Below, one piece after another: positions 57,169-64,000 of a stretch of 64,000 bases of DNA (positions within the stretch are counted from its first letter, which is position 1; the number at the start of each line of letters is the position of its first letter). The notes beneath the pieces are model-generated. The model was not told the origin of the DNA. It was given only the letters and a program-made list of their open reading frames with translations, and did no database searches. A program made the translations under genes and the position numbers. This stretch comes from Nonomuraea angiospora (lineage in GTDB: Bacteria > Actinomycetota > Actinomycetes > Streptosporangiales > Streptosporangiaceae): positions 4,898,001 to 4,962,000 of the forward strand of contig NZ_JADBEK010000001.1 in NCBI RefSeq assembly GCF_014873145.1, in the 5' to 3' direction.

Positions 57169-59636
57169 GACAAGAACACCTCCGGCAGCCACACCTGCGC
57201 CGCCCCGTCGTCGGCGATCGTGAGCGTACCGTCCGCGGCGTCCGCGAGCGCGCGCAGCCGTCGCCGGACGACCGGGCCGGTCGGCGATCGGCCCGACACC
57301 ATGACCCCGCCGTCGAGGAAGGTCACCGTGACGGCGGTCCCCTCGGTGAACAGTTCGCGGGCGACCTCGTAGGCGGTGGCCTCGGCGTCCGGTGACAGCG
57401 GCCGGCGGGCTCCCACATAGCGGGCCGCGGCGCCGCGCCGTGCCGCCAGCGCGGCGATGCCGTCCACGGTCGGTGGCGGGTCGTAGCTGACCTCGCGTTC
57501 CCGCGCCTGGGCCAGCAGCTCCCGCAACGCGCCCAGCCCGGCCCTGGCCTCGGCCAGGACGACCGCCAGGTCTCCGGCGTCGGCTCCGTCGACCACCCCC
57601 TGGGCGTGCCGGCGGGCCGTACGGCGCAGGCCGTCGAGGATCCGGCGGCGCTCGGCCGTCGCCGCCCTGGCCGCGTCCCGTTCGAGCAGATCCCGCTCCC
57701 GGGCCAGCGCCGTGCCGCGCCGCCGGCGGCGTGCCGCCACGAACCTCCCCGAGGCCCAGGCCGCCCAGGCGGGCAGGGCCAGCCCCACGGCCAGCACCAG
57801 CCAGGCGGCCGGACGATCACCCGTGATGCCGTCGCCGCTCACGAGTGCCAGCCCGCCGCACCCCGCCACCGCGGCGGGCGCGAGCCAGTCGCGGGCGCCC
57901 GCGCGGCAGGCGCCGATCGCGTAGACCAGGGCCAGCTCCACCCACCAGCACCACAGGAACGCGTCGCTGAGCGGCGGGCCCGGCCAGCCCGCGATGTCCA
58001 GGCCCAGCCACGCCATGAGGGTGGCGAGCGCGACCACCAGGCTGCGGCGGGAGGCGTTCCTGCGCCACCAGAGGGGCAGCGCGTGCAGGCCGAACAACAC
58101 CGCCAGGAGCACGCCCGCGCCGGTGGAGGCGAACGGGTCGAGGTCGTCACCGGGCAGCAGGTTCGCGCCCAGCGAGAGCGCGATCGCCAGGATGACCAGG
58201 GCTCCGTCGAGCGCCGACGAGCCGCGCCAGCCGGCCCCGCGCCTGGCGGTCAGGCCGTACGGGGCCTCCGGCGGGGGCATGGGGAGGACGGCCCGCACCT
58301 CCCAGCCGCCGTCCTTGGGGCCGGCCCGCAGCGATCCGCCGGCGCTCCGCACGGCCGAGCGCAGTCCGGCGAGCCCGTTCCCCGTCCCCAGATCGGCCGC
58401 CGCCGGGGTGCCGCCGGAGTCGGTGACCGTGACGGCCAGTTCTCCCGGCAGAGCGTCGATCCGGACCCGGGAGGCGCCCGCCGCGTGACGCATCGCATTC
58501 GTCAGCGCCTCGCGGACCACCCGGTAGGCGAGGTCAGCGACCTGCGGCGGCACTGCGACGGCCGTACGCCGGTAGTCGAGGTCAGCGACCTGCGGCGGGA
58601 CGGCGGCGGCCGTACGCCGGTAGTCGAGCTCGGCCACCTGGACGGCCATACGCCGGTGGTCGAGGTCAGCCACCTGCGGCGGCACGGCGGCGGACGTGCG
58701 CCGGTGGTCGAGGTTCCCGTGCTCGGAGACGAGCGCGTCGATGTCCTCCAGCGTCATGGGTTCGGACGCCTCGGCCAGGCGGTCCAGCTCCGCCACCGCC
58801 TGGCGCCCGGCTTCGGCGGCATGCCGGGCGGCCTCCACGGCGAGCCCCGCGTCAGGCAGGCGAGTGGCGGCGGCAGCGGACACCACGATTCCGGTGAGCC
58901 GGTGCGCGGCCACGTCGTGCAGCTCCGCCATCAGCCGGGCCCGCTCCGTACCGGCGGCCAGGCGCGGCACCGACGCGGAGCGCGCGCGATACGCGGCGGC
59001 AGCGGCCCGGCGGGCCTGTCCGCGCCGCCGGGACCGTCCCATCACCCAGACGACGGCCGCCAGGCCCGCGGCCTGGAGAGCGAGTCCCGCGACGGTCCTC
59101 GCCGACGCCCCGGCGGCAAGGGCCGCCCCGATCACGACCAGGACGGCGCAGAGGCCCCCGGCCGCGGCGAGCCCGGCCGTACGGCGCACGGCCAGCGAAT
59201 GAAGGGCGACCAGCACCGCCACCGACGCCACCACAGCACCCCCGACCGCACCCACACCCGCCACGGGCCCCACTACAGCACCATCCATGGACACCGGCCC
59301 CACTAGAGCACCACCGACCGACACCGGCTCCACAAGAGCACCACCGACCGACACCGGCTCCACCAGAGCGCCACCGACCGTGCCCACACCCCACACCGGC
59401 CCCACCAGAGCGCCACTGACCGCGCCGACGCCCAGCACCGCCGCCGGCAGCGTGCCGCCGAAGGCCCAGGCGGGTGCGAGGCGGCGGCAGCTGAGGGCGG
59501 CGAAGGCGATCACCGTGCTCGCGGCCGGGAGGACCCCTGGGACGCGCGGTGCCCAGAGCAGGATCTGCGCCACGGCCAGGACGCCCGGAAGCAGCATCTC
59601 CCGCCATCCCAGTCTGCCGGCGCCCACAGCGACCAA
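57165..59636 (-). CDS. Double-module NarL-type sensor kinase with in-frame tandem repeats
   Basis: 823 residues (TTG start; GTG at 59627 or ATG at 59597 possible). Module 1: membrane region (1-190), HisKA_3 phospho-acceptor in LMAELHDVAAHRLTGIVVSA and ATPase with N-box LTNAMRHAAGASRVRI and GTGNGLAGLR. Module 2 (about 480-823): a second membrane set and a HisKA_3-like helix ERRRILDGLRRTARRHAQGV lacking the normal H-D dyad, with a weak ATPase. The second module is thus probably a degenerate sensor. A 60-residue repeat insert lies between the dimerisation helix and ATPase of module 1, and a 10-residue repeat (VSVGGALVEP) in the first membrane region. Confidence 0.85.
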   Translation of the reverse strand: MVAVGAGRLGWREMLLPGVLAVAQILLWAPRVPGVLPAASTVIAFAALSCRRLAPAWAFGGTLPAAVLGVGAVSGALVGPVWGVGTVGGALVEPVSVGGALVEPVSVGGALVGPVSMDGAVVGPVAGVGAVGGAVVASVAVLVALHSLAVRRTAGLAAAGGLCAVLVVIGAALAAGASARTVAGLALQAAGLAAVVWVMGRSRRRGQARRAAAAAYRARSASVPRLAAGTERARLMAELHDVAAHRLTGIVVSAAAATRLPDAGLAVEAARHAAEAGRQAVAELDRLAEASEPMTLEDIDALVSEHGNLDHRRTSAAVPPQVADLDHRRMAVQVAELDYRRTAAAVPPQVADLDYRRTAVAVPPQVADLAYRVVREALTNAMRHAAGASRVRIDALPGELAVTVTDSGGTPAAADLGTGNGLAGLRSAVRSAGGSLRAGPKDGGWEVRAVLPMPPPEAPYGLTARRGAGWRGSSALDGALVILAIALSLGANLLPGDDLDPFASTGAGVLLAVLFGLHALPLWWRRNASRRSLVVALATLMAWLGLDIAGWPGPPLSDAFLWCWWVELALVYAIGACRAGARDWLAPAAVAGCGGLALVSGDGITGDRPAAWLVLAVGLALPAWAAWASGRFVAARRRRRGTALARERDLLERDAARAATAERRRILDGLRRTARRHAQGVVDGADAGDLAVVLAEARAGLGALRELLAQAREREVSYDPPPTVDGIAALAARRGAAARYVGARRPLSPDAEATAYEVARELFTEGTAVTVTFLDGGVMVSGRSPTGPVVRRRLRALADAADGTLTIADDGAAQVWLPEVFLS
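58530..58709. repeat. In-frame minisatellite in kinase gene, 4 copies of 48/36 bp
   Basis: Units begin GAGGTCAGCGACCTGCGG at 58530, 58578 and (diverged) 58662; a 36-bp copy lies at 58626. Each ends ACGCCGGTAGTC or a close variant. They encode variants of LDYRRTAAAVPPQVAD ahead of the ATPase N-box. Confidence 0.92.
59291..59380. repeat. In-frame 30-bp tandem repeat in kinase membrane region
   Basis: Three copies of a 30-bp unit (AGAGCACCACCGACCGACAC at 59305 and 59335, AGAGCGCCACCGACCG at 59365), with diverged flanking copies to about 59420. Minus-strand translation repeats VSVGGALVEP. Confidence 0.88.
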
Positions 59637-59647
59637 GCCTAGACAGC

Positions 59648-59681
59648 AAAAAGCCCGGCTCCATCGCGGAAGCCGGGCTTC
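59648..59681 (-). terminator. Rho-independent terminator of tRNA-Ala
   Basis: AAGCCCGGCT and AGCCGGGCTT, perfect 10-bp stem, 10-nt loop; on the minus strand it is followed by a run of T. Confidence 0.9.
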
Positions 59682-59691
59682 GTCATGCTTG

Positions 59692-59764
59692 TGGAGCTAT
59701 GGGGATTCGAACCCCAGACCTCCTCCATGCCATGGAGGCGCGCTACCAACTGCGCTATAGCCCC
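59692..59764 (-). tRNA. tRNA-Ala (GGC), second copy
   Basis: Identical over all 73 nt to the copy at 11721-11793 (same strand), anticodon GGC, no encoded CCA. Confidence 0.95.
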
Positions 59765-59877
59765 TGGTCACCGCTCCGAGTCCACCCGTTGCGGCGCTCC
59801 GAGAGCATATAGCCATCCGCGCCCATTCGCCTAATCGGAGCGCGCCGGTCGTACGGCCCCCGAGCCGTACGAACTCG

Positions 59878-60507
59878 CTATGCCTCGGCCTCCGGCCGGT
59901 CGTCGCTGCGAACGGGCTCGGGCAGCGTCCCGGCGTTGTGCTCCAGCAACCGCCAGCCCCTGCGCCCCTCCTGCAACACCGACCACGAGCAGTTGCCCAG
60001 CCCGCCCAGCGCCGGCCAGAGCTGCTCGGGCAGCCCGAGCAGCTCGCAGATGCCGAGCCGCAGCGCGGCCCCGTGGGAGGCCACGACCAGCAGGCCGTCG
60101 TCGTCGAGCTTGGCCGCCCAGCGCCGCATGGCGCCGGCCACTCTGGTGGCCACGTCGGCGACGGGCTCTCCACCCGGCGCCTCCCAGGCCACGTACTCCT
60201 CGGGCCAGCGCGAGGCGATCTCGTCGCGCGTGAGCCCTTCCCATTCGCCGCCCCCGCGCTCGCGGAGGTCCTTGTCCACGTTCACGTCCAGCCCGACGAC
60301 CCGCGCGAGCGCCAGCGCCGTGTCGTTGGCGCGCTGGAGATCGGACGAGACGATCAGGGTGGGCCGCAGGGAGGCCAGCAACGACGCCGCCCTGGCGGCC
60401 TGCGCGATGCCGGTCTCGTCGAGGGGGATGTCGGAGTGCCCCTGAAATCGCTGCTCGACGTTCCACAAGGTCTGCCCGTGCCGGAGGCAGACGATCCTCT
60501 TGCTCAT
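59878..60507 (-). CDS. Histidine phosphatase family protein (GpgP-like by synteny)
   Basis: 209 residues. Phosphoglycerate-mutase-like: RHGQTLWNVEQRFQGHSDIP (RHG with catalytic His), Glu in RERGGGEWEGLT, and the second His in VVASHGAALRLGICELLGL. In mycobacteria the gene next to rsfS and nadD encodes glucosyl-3-phosphoglycerate phosphatase (GpgP), and the order nadD-rsfS-phosphatase is the same here. Starts 34 bp after rsfS. Exact substrate is inferred from synteny. Confidence 0.88.
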   Translation of the reverse strand: MSKRIVCLRHGQTLWNVEQRFQGHSDIPLDETGIAQAARAASLLASLRPTLIVSSDLQRANDTALALARVVGLDVNVDKDLRERGGGEWEGLTRDEIASRWPEEYVAWEAPGGEPVADVATRVAGAMRRWAAKLDDDGLLVVASHGAALRLGICELLGLPEQLWPALGGLGNCSWSVLQEGRRGWRLLEHNAGTLPEPVRSDDRPEAEA

Positions 60508-60541
60508 GCGGAACGCTCGGGCTCGAGATGGAGGAGCCCGC

Positions 60542-60937
60542 TCACGCGCGTGCCCGCTGGAGGTTGGCCTGCATGACGCTCTCCGGCAGCGAGATGGCCG
60601 GGCAGTCCTTCCACAGGCGCTCGAGCGCGTAGAACGTGCGGTCTTCCTCGTGCTGGACGTGCACGACGATGTCGATGTAGTCGAGCAGCACCCAGCGGCC
60701 CTCGCGCTCGCCCTCTCGGCGCACGGGCTTGGCGTCGGCCTCGGCGCGCAGCCGCTCCTCGATCTCGTCGACGATGGCGCGTACCTGGCGGTCGTTGGTG
60801 GCGGAGCAGAGCAGGAAGGCGTCGGTGATGACGAGCTGTTCGCTCACGTCGTATGCGAGGATGTCATCGGCCAGCTTGTCCGCCGCGGCTTCCGCAGCGA
60901 TGCGCACGAGCTGGACGGATCTGTCGGATGCGGTCAC
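60542..60937 (-). CDS. rsfS: Ribosome silencing factor RsfS
   Basis: 131 residues from a GTG. DUF143/RsfS features: AADKLADDILAYDVSEQLVI then DAFLLCSATNDRQVRAIVDE and WVLLDYIDIVVHVQHEEDRT, with the terminal FYALERLWKDCP. It binds ribosomal protein uL14 and blocks subunit joining in poor conditions. The longer frame into the nadD end is not used. Located between nadD and the phosphatase gene, the conserved actinobacterial order. Confidence 0.95.
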   Translation of the reverse strand: MTASDRSVQLVRIAAEAAADKLADDILAYDVSEQLVITDAFLLCSATNDRQVRAIVDEIEERLRAEADAKPVRREGEREGRWVLLDYIDIVVHVQHEEDRTFYALERLWKDCPAISLPESVMQANLQRARA

Positions 60938-61028
60938 GATGCGGGTCTGTCCTCCTGTGTCGGCAGCATGCCTATACGTTGAGGGTACCCTTCCGGGCCG
61001 AAACCCCTCACCTACGGCACGGAGACCG

Positions 61029-61646
61029 TCATCCTTCCGCGTGATACAGCCCCCGCTTGTTGATGTACTGGACGATTCCGTCCGGCACCAGATACCAAAT
61101 CGGCTCACCCTTGGCGACACGTTGCCGGCACTCGGACGACGAGATGGCCAGTGCGGGAATTTCCAGCAACGTCACCCGCCCCTCCGGCAGCCCGGGATCG
61201 TGGAGCGTGTGCCCCGGACGGGTACAACCGACGAAATGGGCCAGCTCGAACAGCTCGTCCGCGTTCTGCCAGTCCAGGATGGCGCCTAGAGCGTCCGCGC
61301 CGGTGATGAAGTACAGCTCAACCCCAGGACCGTAAATTTCCGAAATATCACGCAAAGTATCGATGGTGAACGTCGGCCCCGGGCGATCCACGTCCACCCT
61401 GCTCACCGAGAACCGGGGATTGGACGCGGTCGCGATGACCGTCATCAGATAGCGGTCCTCCGCGGCCGACACCTCGCGCTCGGCCTTCTGGTACGGCCGC
61501 CCGGTCGGCACGAACACGACTTCGTCCAGGTCGAAGTGGTGGGCCACCTCGCTGGCGGCCACCAAGTGGCCGTGGTGGATGGGATCGAACGTCCCACCCA
61601 TCACTCCGACTCGCCGCTTCCCCTGCACACCAGGAGCATTCATCAT
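61029..61646 (-). CDS. nadD: Nicotinate-nucleotide adenylyltransferase NadD
   Basis: 205 residues. Nucleotidyltransferase motif [20 protein letters not shown] (H-x-G-H) and the C-terminal [16 protein letters not shown] (the S-S-T-x-x-R type site) are both present; [13 protein letters not shown] matches the substrate loop. It makes deamido-NAD+ from NaMN and ATP in NAD synthesis. Start ATG-ATG with AAGGT upstream. First gene of the nadD-rsfS-phosphatase set. Confidence 0.96.
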   Translation of the reverse strand: MMNAPGVQGKRRVGVMGGTFDPIHHGHLVAASEVAHHFDLDEVVFVPTGRPYQKAEREVSAAEDRYLMTVIATASNPRFSVSRVDVDRPGPTFTIDTLRDISEIYGPGVELYFITGADALGAILDWQNADELFELAHFVGCTRPGHTLHDPGLPEGRVTLLEIPALAISSSECRQRVAKGEPIWYLVPDGIVQYINKRGLYHAEG

Positions 61647-61742
61647 GAAACGGACCTTACGCGGACCTTGTACCACAACATGATGGCACCCCCCTTGGTG
61701 ATGACCGCGCATCGCTCCCGTTGCGGACGTAGCATGCCGGGC

Positions 61743-62765
61743 ATGACGACCACCCCGGACCGCAACCGCGTCCAACTGCCCGGCATCTCGTCCCGAGCCT
61801 ACGAACACCCCGCAGACCGGTCCGCCCTGGTCGCTCTGCGTAAGCTGAGTGGGTTCGACACGGTTCTCAAGCAGATGTCCGGTCTCATCAGCGAGCGCCG
61901 CCTGCGCCTGATGTACCTGGCGTCAGCCGTGCGCGTGAGCGAGACCCAGTTCCGCTCCGTCTACGACATGGGCCGCGACGCCGCCTACACGCTCGACCTG
62001 CACCGGATCCCCGAGATCTACATCCAGCAGGATCCGCAGGTCCAGGCCAAGGCCATCGGCTTCGACGACCCGTTCATCGTCGTGACCACCGGTCTGCTCA
62101 ACCTCATGAACGAGGAGGAGCAGCGCTTCGTCATCGGCCACGAGACCGCCCACATCCTGTCGGGACACGCGGTCTACCGGACGATGCTCGACATCCTCAC
62201 CCGCCTCGCCACCCGCGTCGCGTGGATTCCGCTCGGCTACATCGGCCTGCGCGCGATCGTCGCGGGCCTGGAGGAGTGGTATCGCAAGTCGGAGCTGTCC
62301 TCCGACCGCGGCGGCCTGCTCGTCGGCCAGGACCCCGAGGCGGCCAAGAGGGCGCTGATGAAGCTCGCCGGCGGCGACTACACCCACGAGATGAACATCG
62401 AGGCGTTCCTGGAGCAGTACCAGGAATACGACACCGCGGGCGACCTGCGCGACGGCTTCCTCAAGGTGCTCAACCTGCTCGGCACGACCCACCCGTTCGC
62501 GGTGGTGCGCGTGGCCGAGCTGGACAAGTGGCAGCGCAGCGGCGAGTACGAGCGCATCATCGGCGGGGACTACCCGCGCAGGGAGGACGACCCCAACGCA
62601 CGAGTGACCGACGAGATCAAGGCCGCGGCCGAGTCCTACCGCGCGTCCTGGTCCCAGTCGCAGGACCCGTTCATCGGCGTCCTGCGCGACGTGGCCGAGG
62701 GCGCGGTCAACGCGGGCGAGCGCATCTTCAACCGCTTCTCGCGCCGCGACGGCGGCCAGGGCTGA
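61743..62765 (+). CDS. M48-family metallopeptidase
   Basis: 340 residues. The zinc motif HETAH in [20 protein letters not shown] and a downstream acidic ligand region ([13 protein letters not shown]-x-x-x-D) match M48 (Ste24/HtpX) peptidases. One or two membrane segments lie after it ([20 protein letters not shown] and AIVAGL). It lacks the longer N-terminal membrane part of HtpX, so it is the soluble-type M48 seen in actinobacteria. An ATG 9 bp upstream is an alternative start. Divergent from nadD. Confidence 0.9.
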   Translation: MTTTPDRNRVQLPGISSRAYEHPADRSALVALRKLSGFDTVLKQMSGLISERRLRLMYLASAVRVSETQFRSVYDMGRDAAYTLDLHRIPEIYIQQDPQVQAKAIGFDDPFIVVTTGLLNLMNEEEQRFVIGHETAHILSGHAVYRTMLDILTRLATRVAWIPLGYIGLRAIVAGLEEWYRKSELSSDRGGLLVGQDPEAAKRALMKLAGGDYTHEMNIEAFLEQYQEYDTAGDLRDGFLKVLNLLGTTHPFAVVRVAELDKWQRSGEYERIIGGDYPRREDDPNARVTDEIKAAAESYRASWSQSQDPFIGVLRDVAEGAVNAGERIFNRFSRRDGGQG

Positions 62766-62784
62766 CCGGCCGCACCGCCGTACG

Positions 62785-62807
62785 CGGCCGATCAGCTTGA
62801 TCGGCCG
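62785..62807. terminator. Terminator between convergent genes
   Basis: CGGCCGATCA, loop GCT, TGATCGGCCG: perfect 10-bp stem 20 bp after the M48 stop, followed by GAAAACC. Confidence 0.8.
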
Positions 62808-62876
62808 TGAAAACCGCCGCGGCCCCGCCGAGGGACAGCGGCGGCAAAGCTTCGGCCTGCCTTGGAGCGCGGCAGG

Positions 62877-64000
62877 TCAGAGCAGGAGAGCGATGGCGCG
62901 CACGGCGGCCGCGCACAGGGCGACGAACCCGCCCAGCACGGCCAGTGCGCGTAGCCCTTCCCGACGCAGATCGGGCAGCCGATGCCCGATCCGCTCGATC
63001 TCGCGCCCGGCGAAGCCTCCGCACAGCATCCCGAACACCACGCCCGCCACCGTCACGGGCGCGGGCTGCTGCCACCAGTCGGAGTCGATCACTCCGCCGC
63101 CGGTCACCCAGAGCGCGCCGCCCGAGGCCAGCGCGACCGGCACGCCCGGCCACACGCCGGCGGTGGCGGCCGCCCCGACCAGGGCGACCGGGAAGAGCAG
63201 CACGCGCAGCGCCACCCGCGTACGTCGCGAGCTGCGGTTTCTGACCAGCCAGTGGCTCATCCAGAGCGTCCTGGTCAGCACCACGAACACCGTGGTGATG
63301 GCGATGGAGGCGATCGGCCAGATCACCGAGGTCACCACGCACGGCACGGCGAGCACGGCCAGCATCAGCAGGGCGCCGTTGCCCGCGGGCAGCGTGGTGG
63401 CCGACTCCGCCCTGAGCCCGGCCTTCCTGCGCACCTGAGGCCGGCTCCGCACGGCCGCCGCCGCGCGCTGGCGCGGCGCGGCGGTCATTTTGGAGCGCGC
63501 GAGAGCGGACTTCCCGTCCGCCGCGCCCGTGCGCCCGCGCGGCGCGGGCACCTCGGCGCGGCTGCGCACCGCGGCGCCCTTCCCATCGGTGCCGGTACGG
63601 CTGCGCGCCGCGGCGCCCTTGCCGTCGGCGCGGACGGCCGAGCCCTTCGTGTCGGGGTTCGCCCGGGTGCGCGGCGCGGGCACCTTACTGTCGGTGTTCG
63701 CCCGACTCCGGGCGGATTTCTCCTCGGGGGTGGCGCGGCCCGTCTTGGCCTCCTCCGAGGGCCCGGCGGCGGTCTCCGGCTCGGCCGCGCTGGTGGCTCT
63801 GGCCAGCCGCGACAGCCGATCGGCCAGCAACGCCGCCGTGGGGCGCTTGCCGGGCTCCCTGTTGAGCGCGGCGCGTACCAGCGGCAGCAGCTCCACGGGC
63901 ACGCCCTTGAGGTCGGCCTGCCCGTTCAGCACCGCGTACATCTGCGCCTCGGCCGTCCCCCGCCCGAACGCCGGCCGCCCCGTCGCCGCGAACGCCACCG
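62877..64000 (-). CDS. Serine/threonine protein kinase, C-terminal part (5' end outside window)
   Basis: The right-hand end opens in kinase subdomains X-XI: FAATGRPAFGRGTAEAQMYA then LLPLVRAALNREPGKRPTAA. This is the end of a PASTA-less Hanks kinase. A 120-residue linker with repeats of G-T-D-G-K-G-A-A and R-S-R-A units follows, then six to seven membrane segments (LLMLAVLAVPCVVTSVIWPI first). Kinases with a C-terminal multi-helix region are common in this group. The catalytic core, ATP site and start codon lie beyond the window. Confidence 0.85.
   Translation of the reverse strand, partial: VAFAATGRPAFGRGTAEAQMYAVLNGQADLKGVPVELLPLVRAALNREPGKRPTAALLADRLSRLARATSAAEPETAAGPSEEAKTGRATPEEKSARSRANTDSKVPAPRTRANPDTKGSAVRADGKGAAARSRTGTDGKGAAVRSRAEVPAPRGRTGAADGKSALARSKMTAAPRQRAAAAVRSRPQVRRKAGLRAESATTLPAGNGALLMLAVLAVPCVVTSVIWPIASIAITTVFVVLTRTLWMSHWLVRNRSSRRTRVALRVLLFPVALVGAAATAGVWPGVPVALASGGALWVTGGGVIDSDWWQQPAPVTVAGVVFGMLCGGFAGREIERIGHRLPDLRREGLRALAVLGGFVALCAAAVRAIALLL

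Noticed and set aside
1..64000. CRISPR arrays
   Set aside because: All tandem repeats seen are contiguous without unique spacers, and no cas genes are present.

Overview
The window is very GC-rich, codons end almost always in G or C, and GTG/TTG starts, 4-bp stop/start overlaps and a mycothiol-type gene repertoire are common. This points to a filamentous actinobacterium. The gene content (FxSxx-COOH RiPP system, SigE/CU044_5270-type module, LPMO, CBM2 esterase, many WYL regulators) fits the Streptosporangiales (Nonomuraea-like); that placement is inference from content and was not searched.

Layout. 1-5.3 kb: a WYL regulator divergent from a VOC protein, a GNAT, a secreted CE2-type esterase, and an ECF sigma factor/membrane-protein pair divergent from a secreted protein, with two matching candidate promoters back to back. 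5.3-10.9 kb: a decayed accessory stretch with fragments of a pentapeptide-family gene, an amidase and a tyrosine recombinase, plus an MFS gene that seems to lack an internal segment; intact genes here are a ketopantoate-reductase-like gene with its TetR regulator and a methyltransferase. 11-23 kb: DinB protein, tRNA-Ala, an ECF41 sigma factor behind a textbook ECF41 promoter, Clp-N/HTH pair, dienelactone hydrolase, AlaX and CynX, TetR/MFS, DUF523, and a two-component system. 23-31 kb: LPMO, DyP peroxidase, GAP-family protein, an NhaA-thioredoxin fusion, small proline-rich membrane proteins and a WYL regulator. 31-38 kb: a tight seven-gene operon (tandem GNAT, PIG-L deacetylase, peptide-type ABC importer). 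38-46 kb: xylan-esterase-like CBM2 enzyme, a 1262-residue subtilase behind a CebR-like box, epoxide hydrolase/WYL pair and a phosphopantetheinyl transferase.

46.2-54.3 kb is the most interesting block: an FxSxx-COOH cyclophane RiPP locus. It has fxsT (NB-ARC/TPR, minus strand), a 55-residue precursor ending F-Q-S-S-I, then an operon of a SIR2-like protein, an nSTAND1 ATPase with TPRs, the radical SAM enzyme FxsB and an HExxH peptide hydroxylase. The SIR2 and STAND genes overlap by 4 bp and sit between precursor and maturase, which joins a RiPP pathway to two protein classes best known from antiphage defence. 54.3-64 kb: GDPD-like and alpha/beta hydrolases, a NarL-type two-component system whose double kinase carries in-frame tandem repeats, a second identical tRNA-Ala, the conserved nadD-rsfS-phosphatase cluster, an M48 peptidase and the C-terminus of a Ser/Thr kinase.

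A recurring feature is short tandem duplications that include a stop codon at gene ends (near 14.5, 20.0, 21.8 and 30.8 kb), as well as in-frame minisatellites in the kinase at 58-59 kb.
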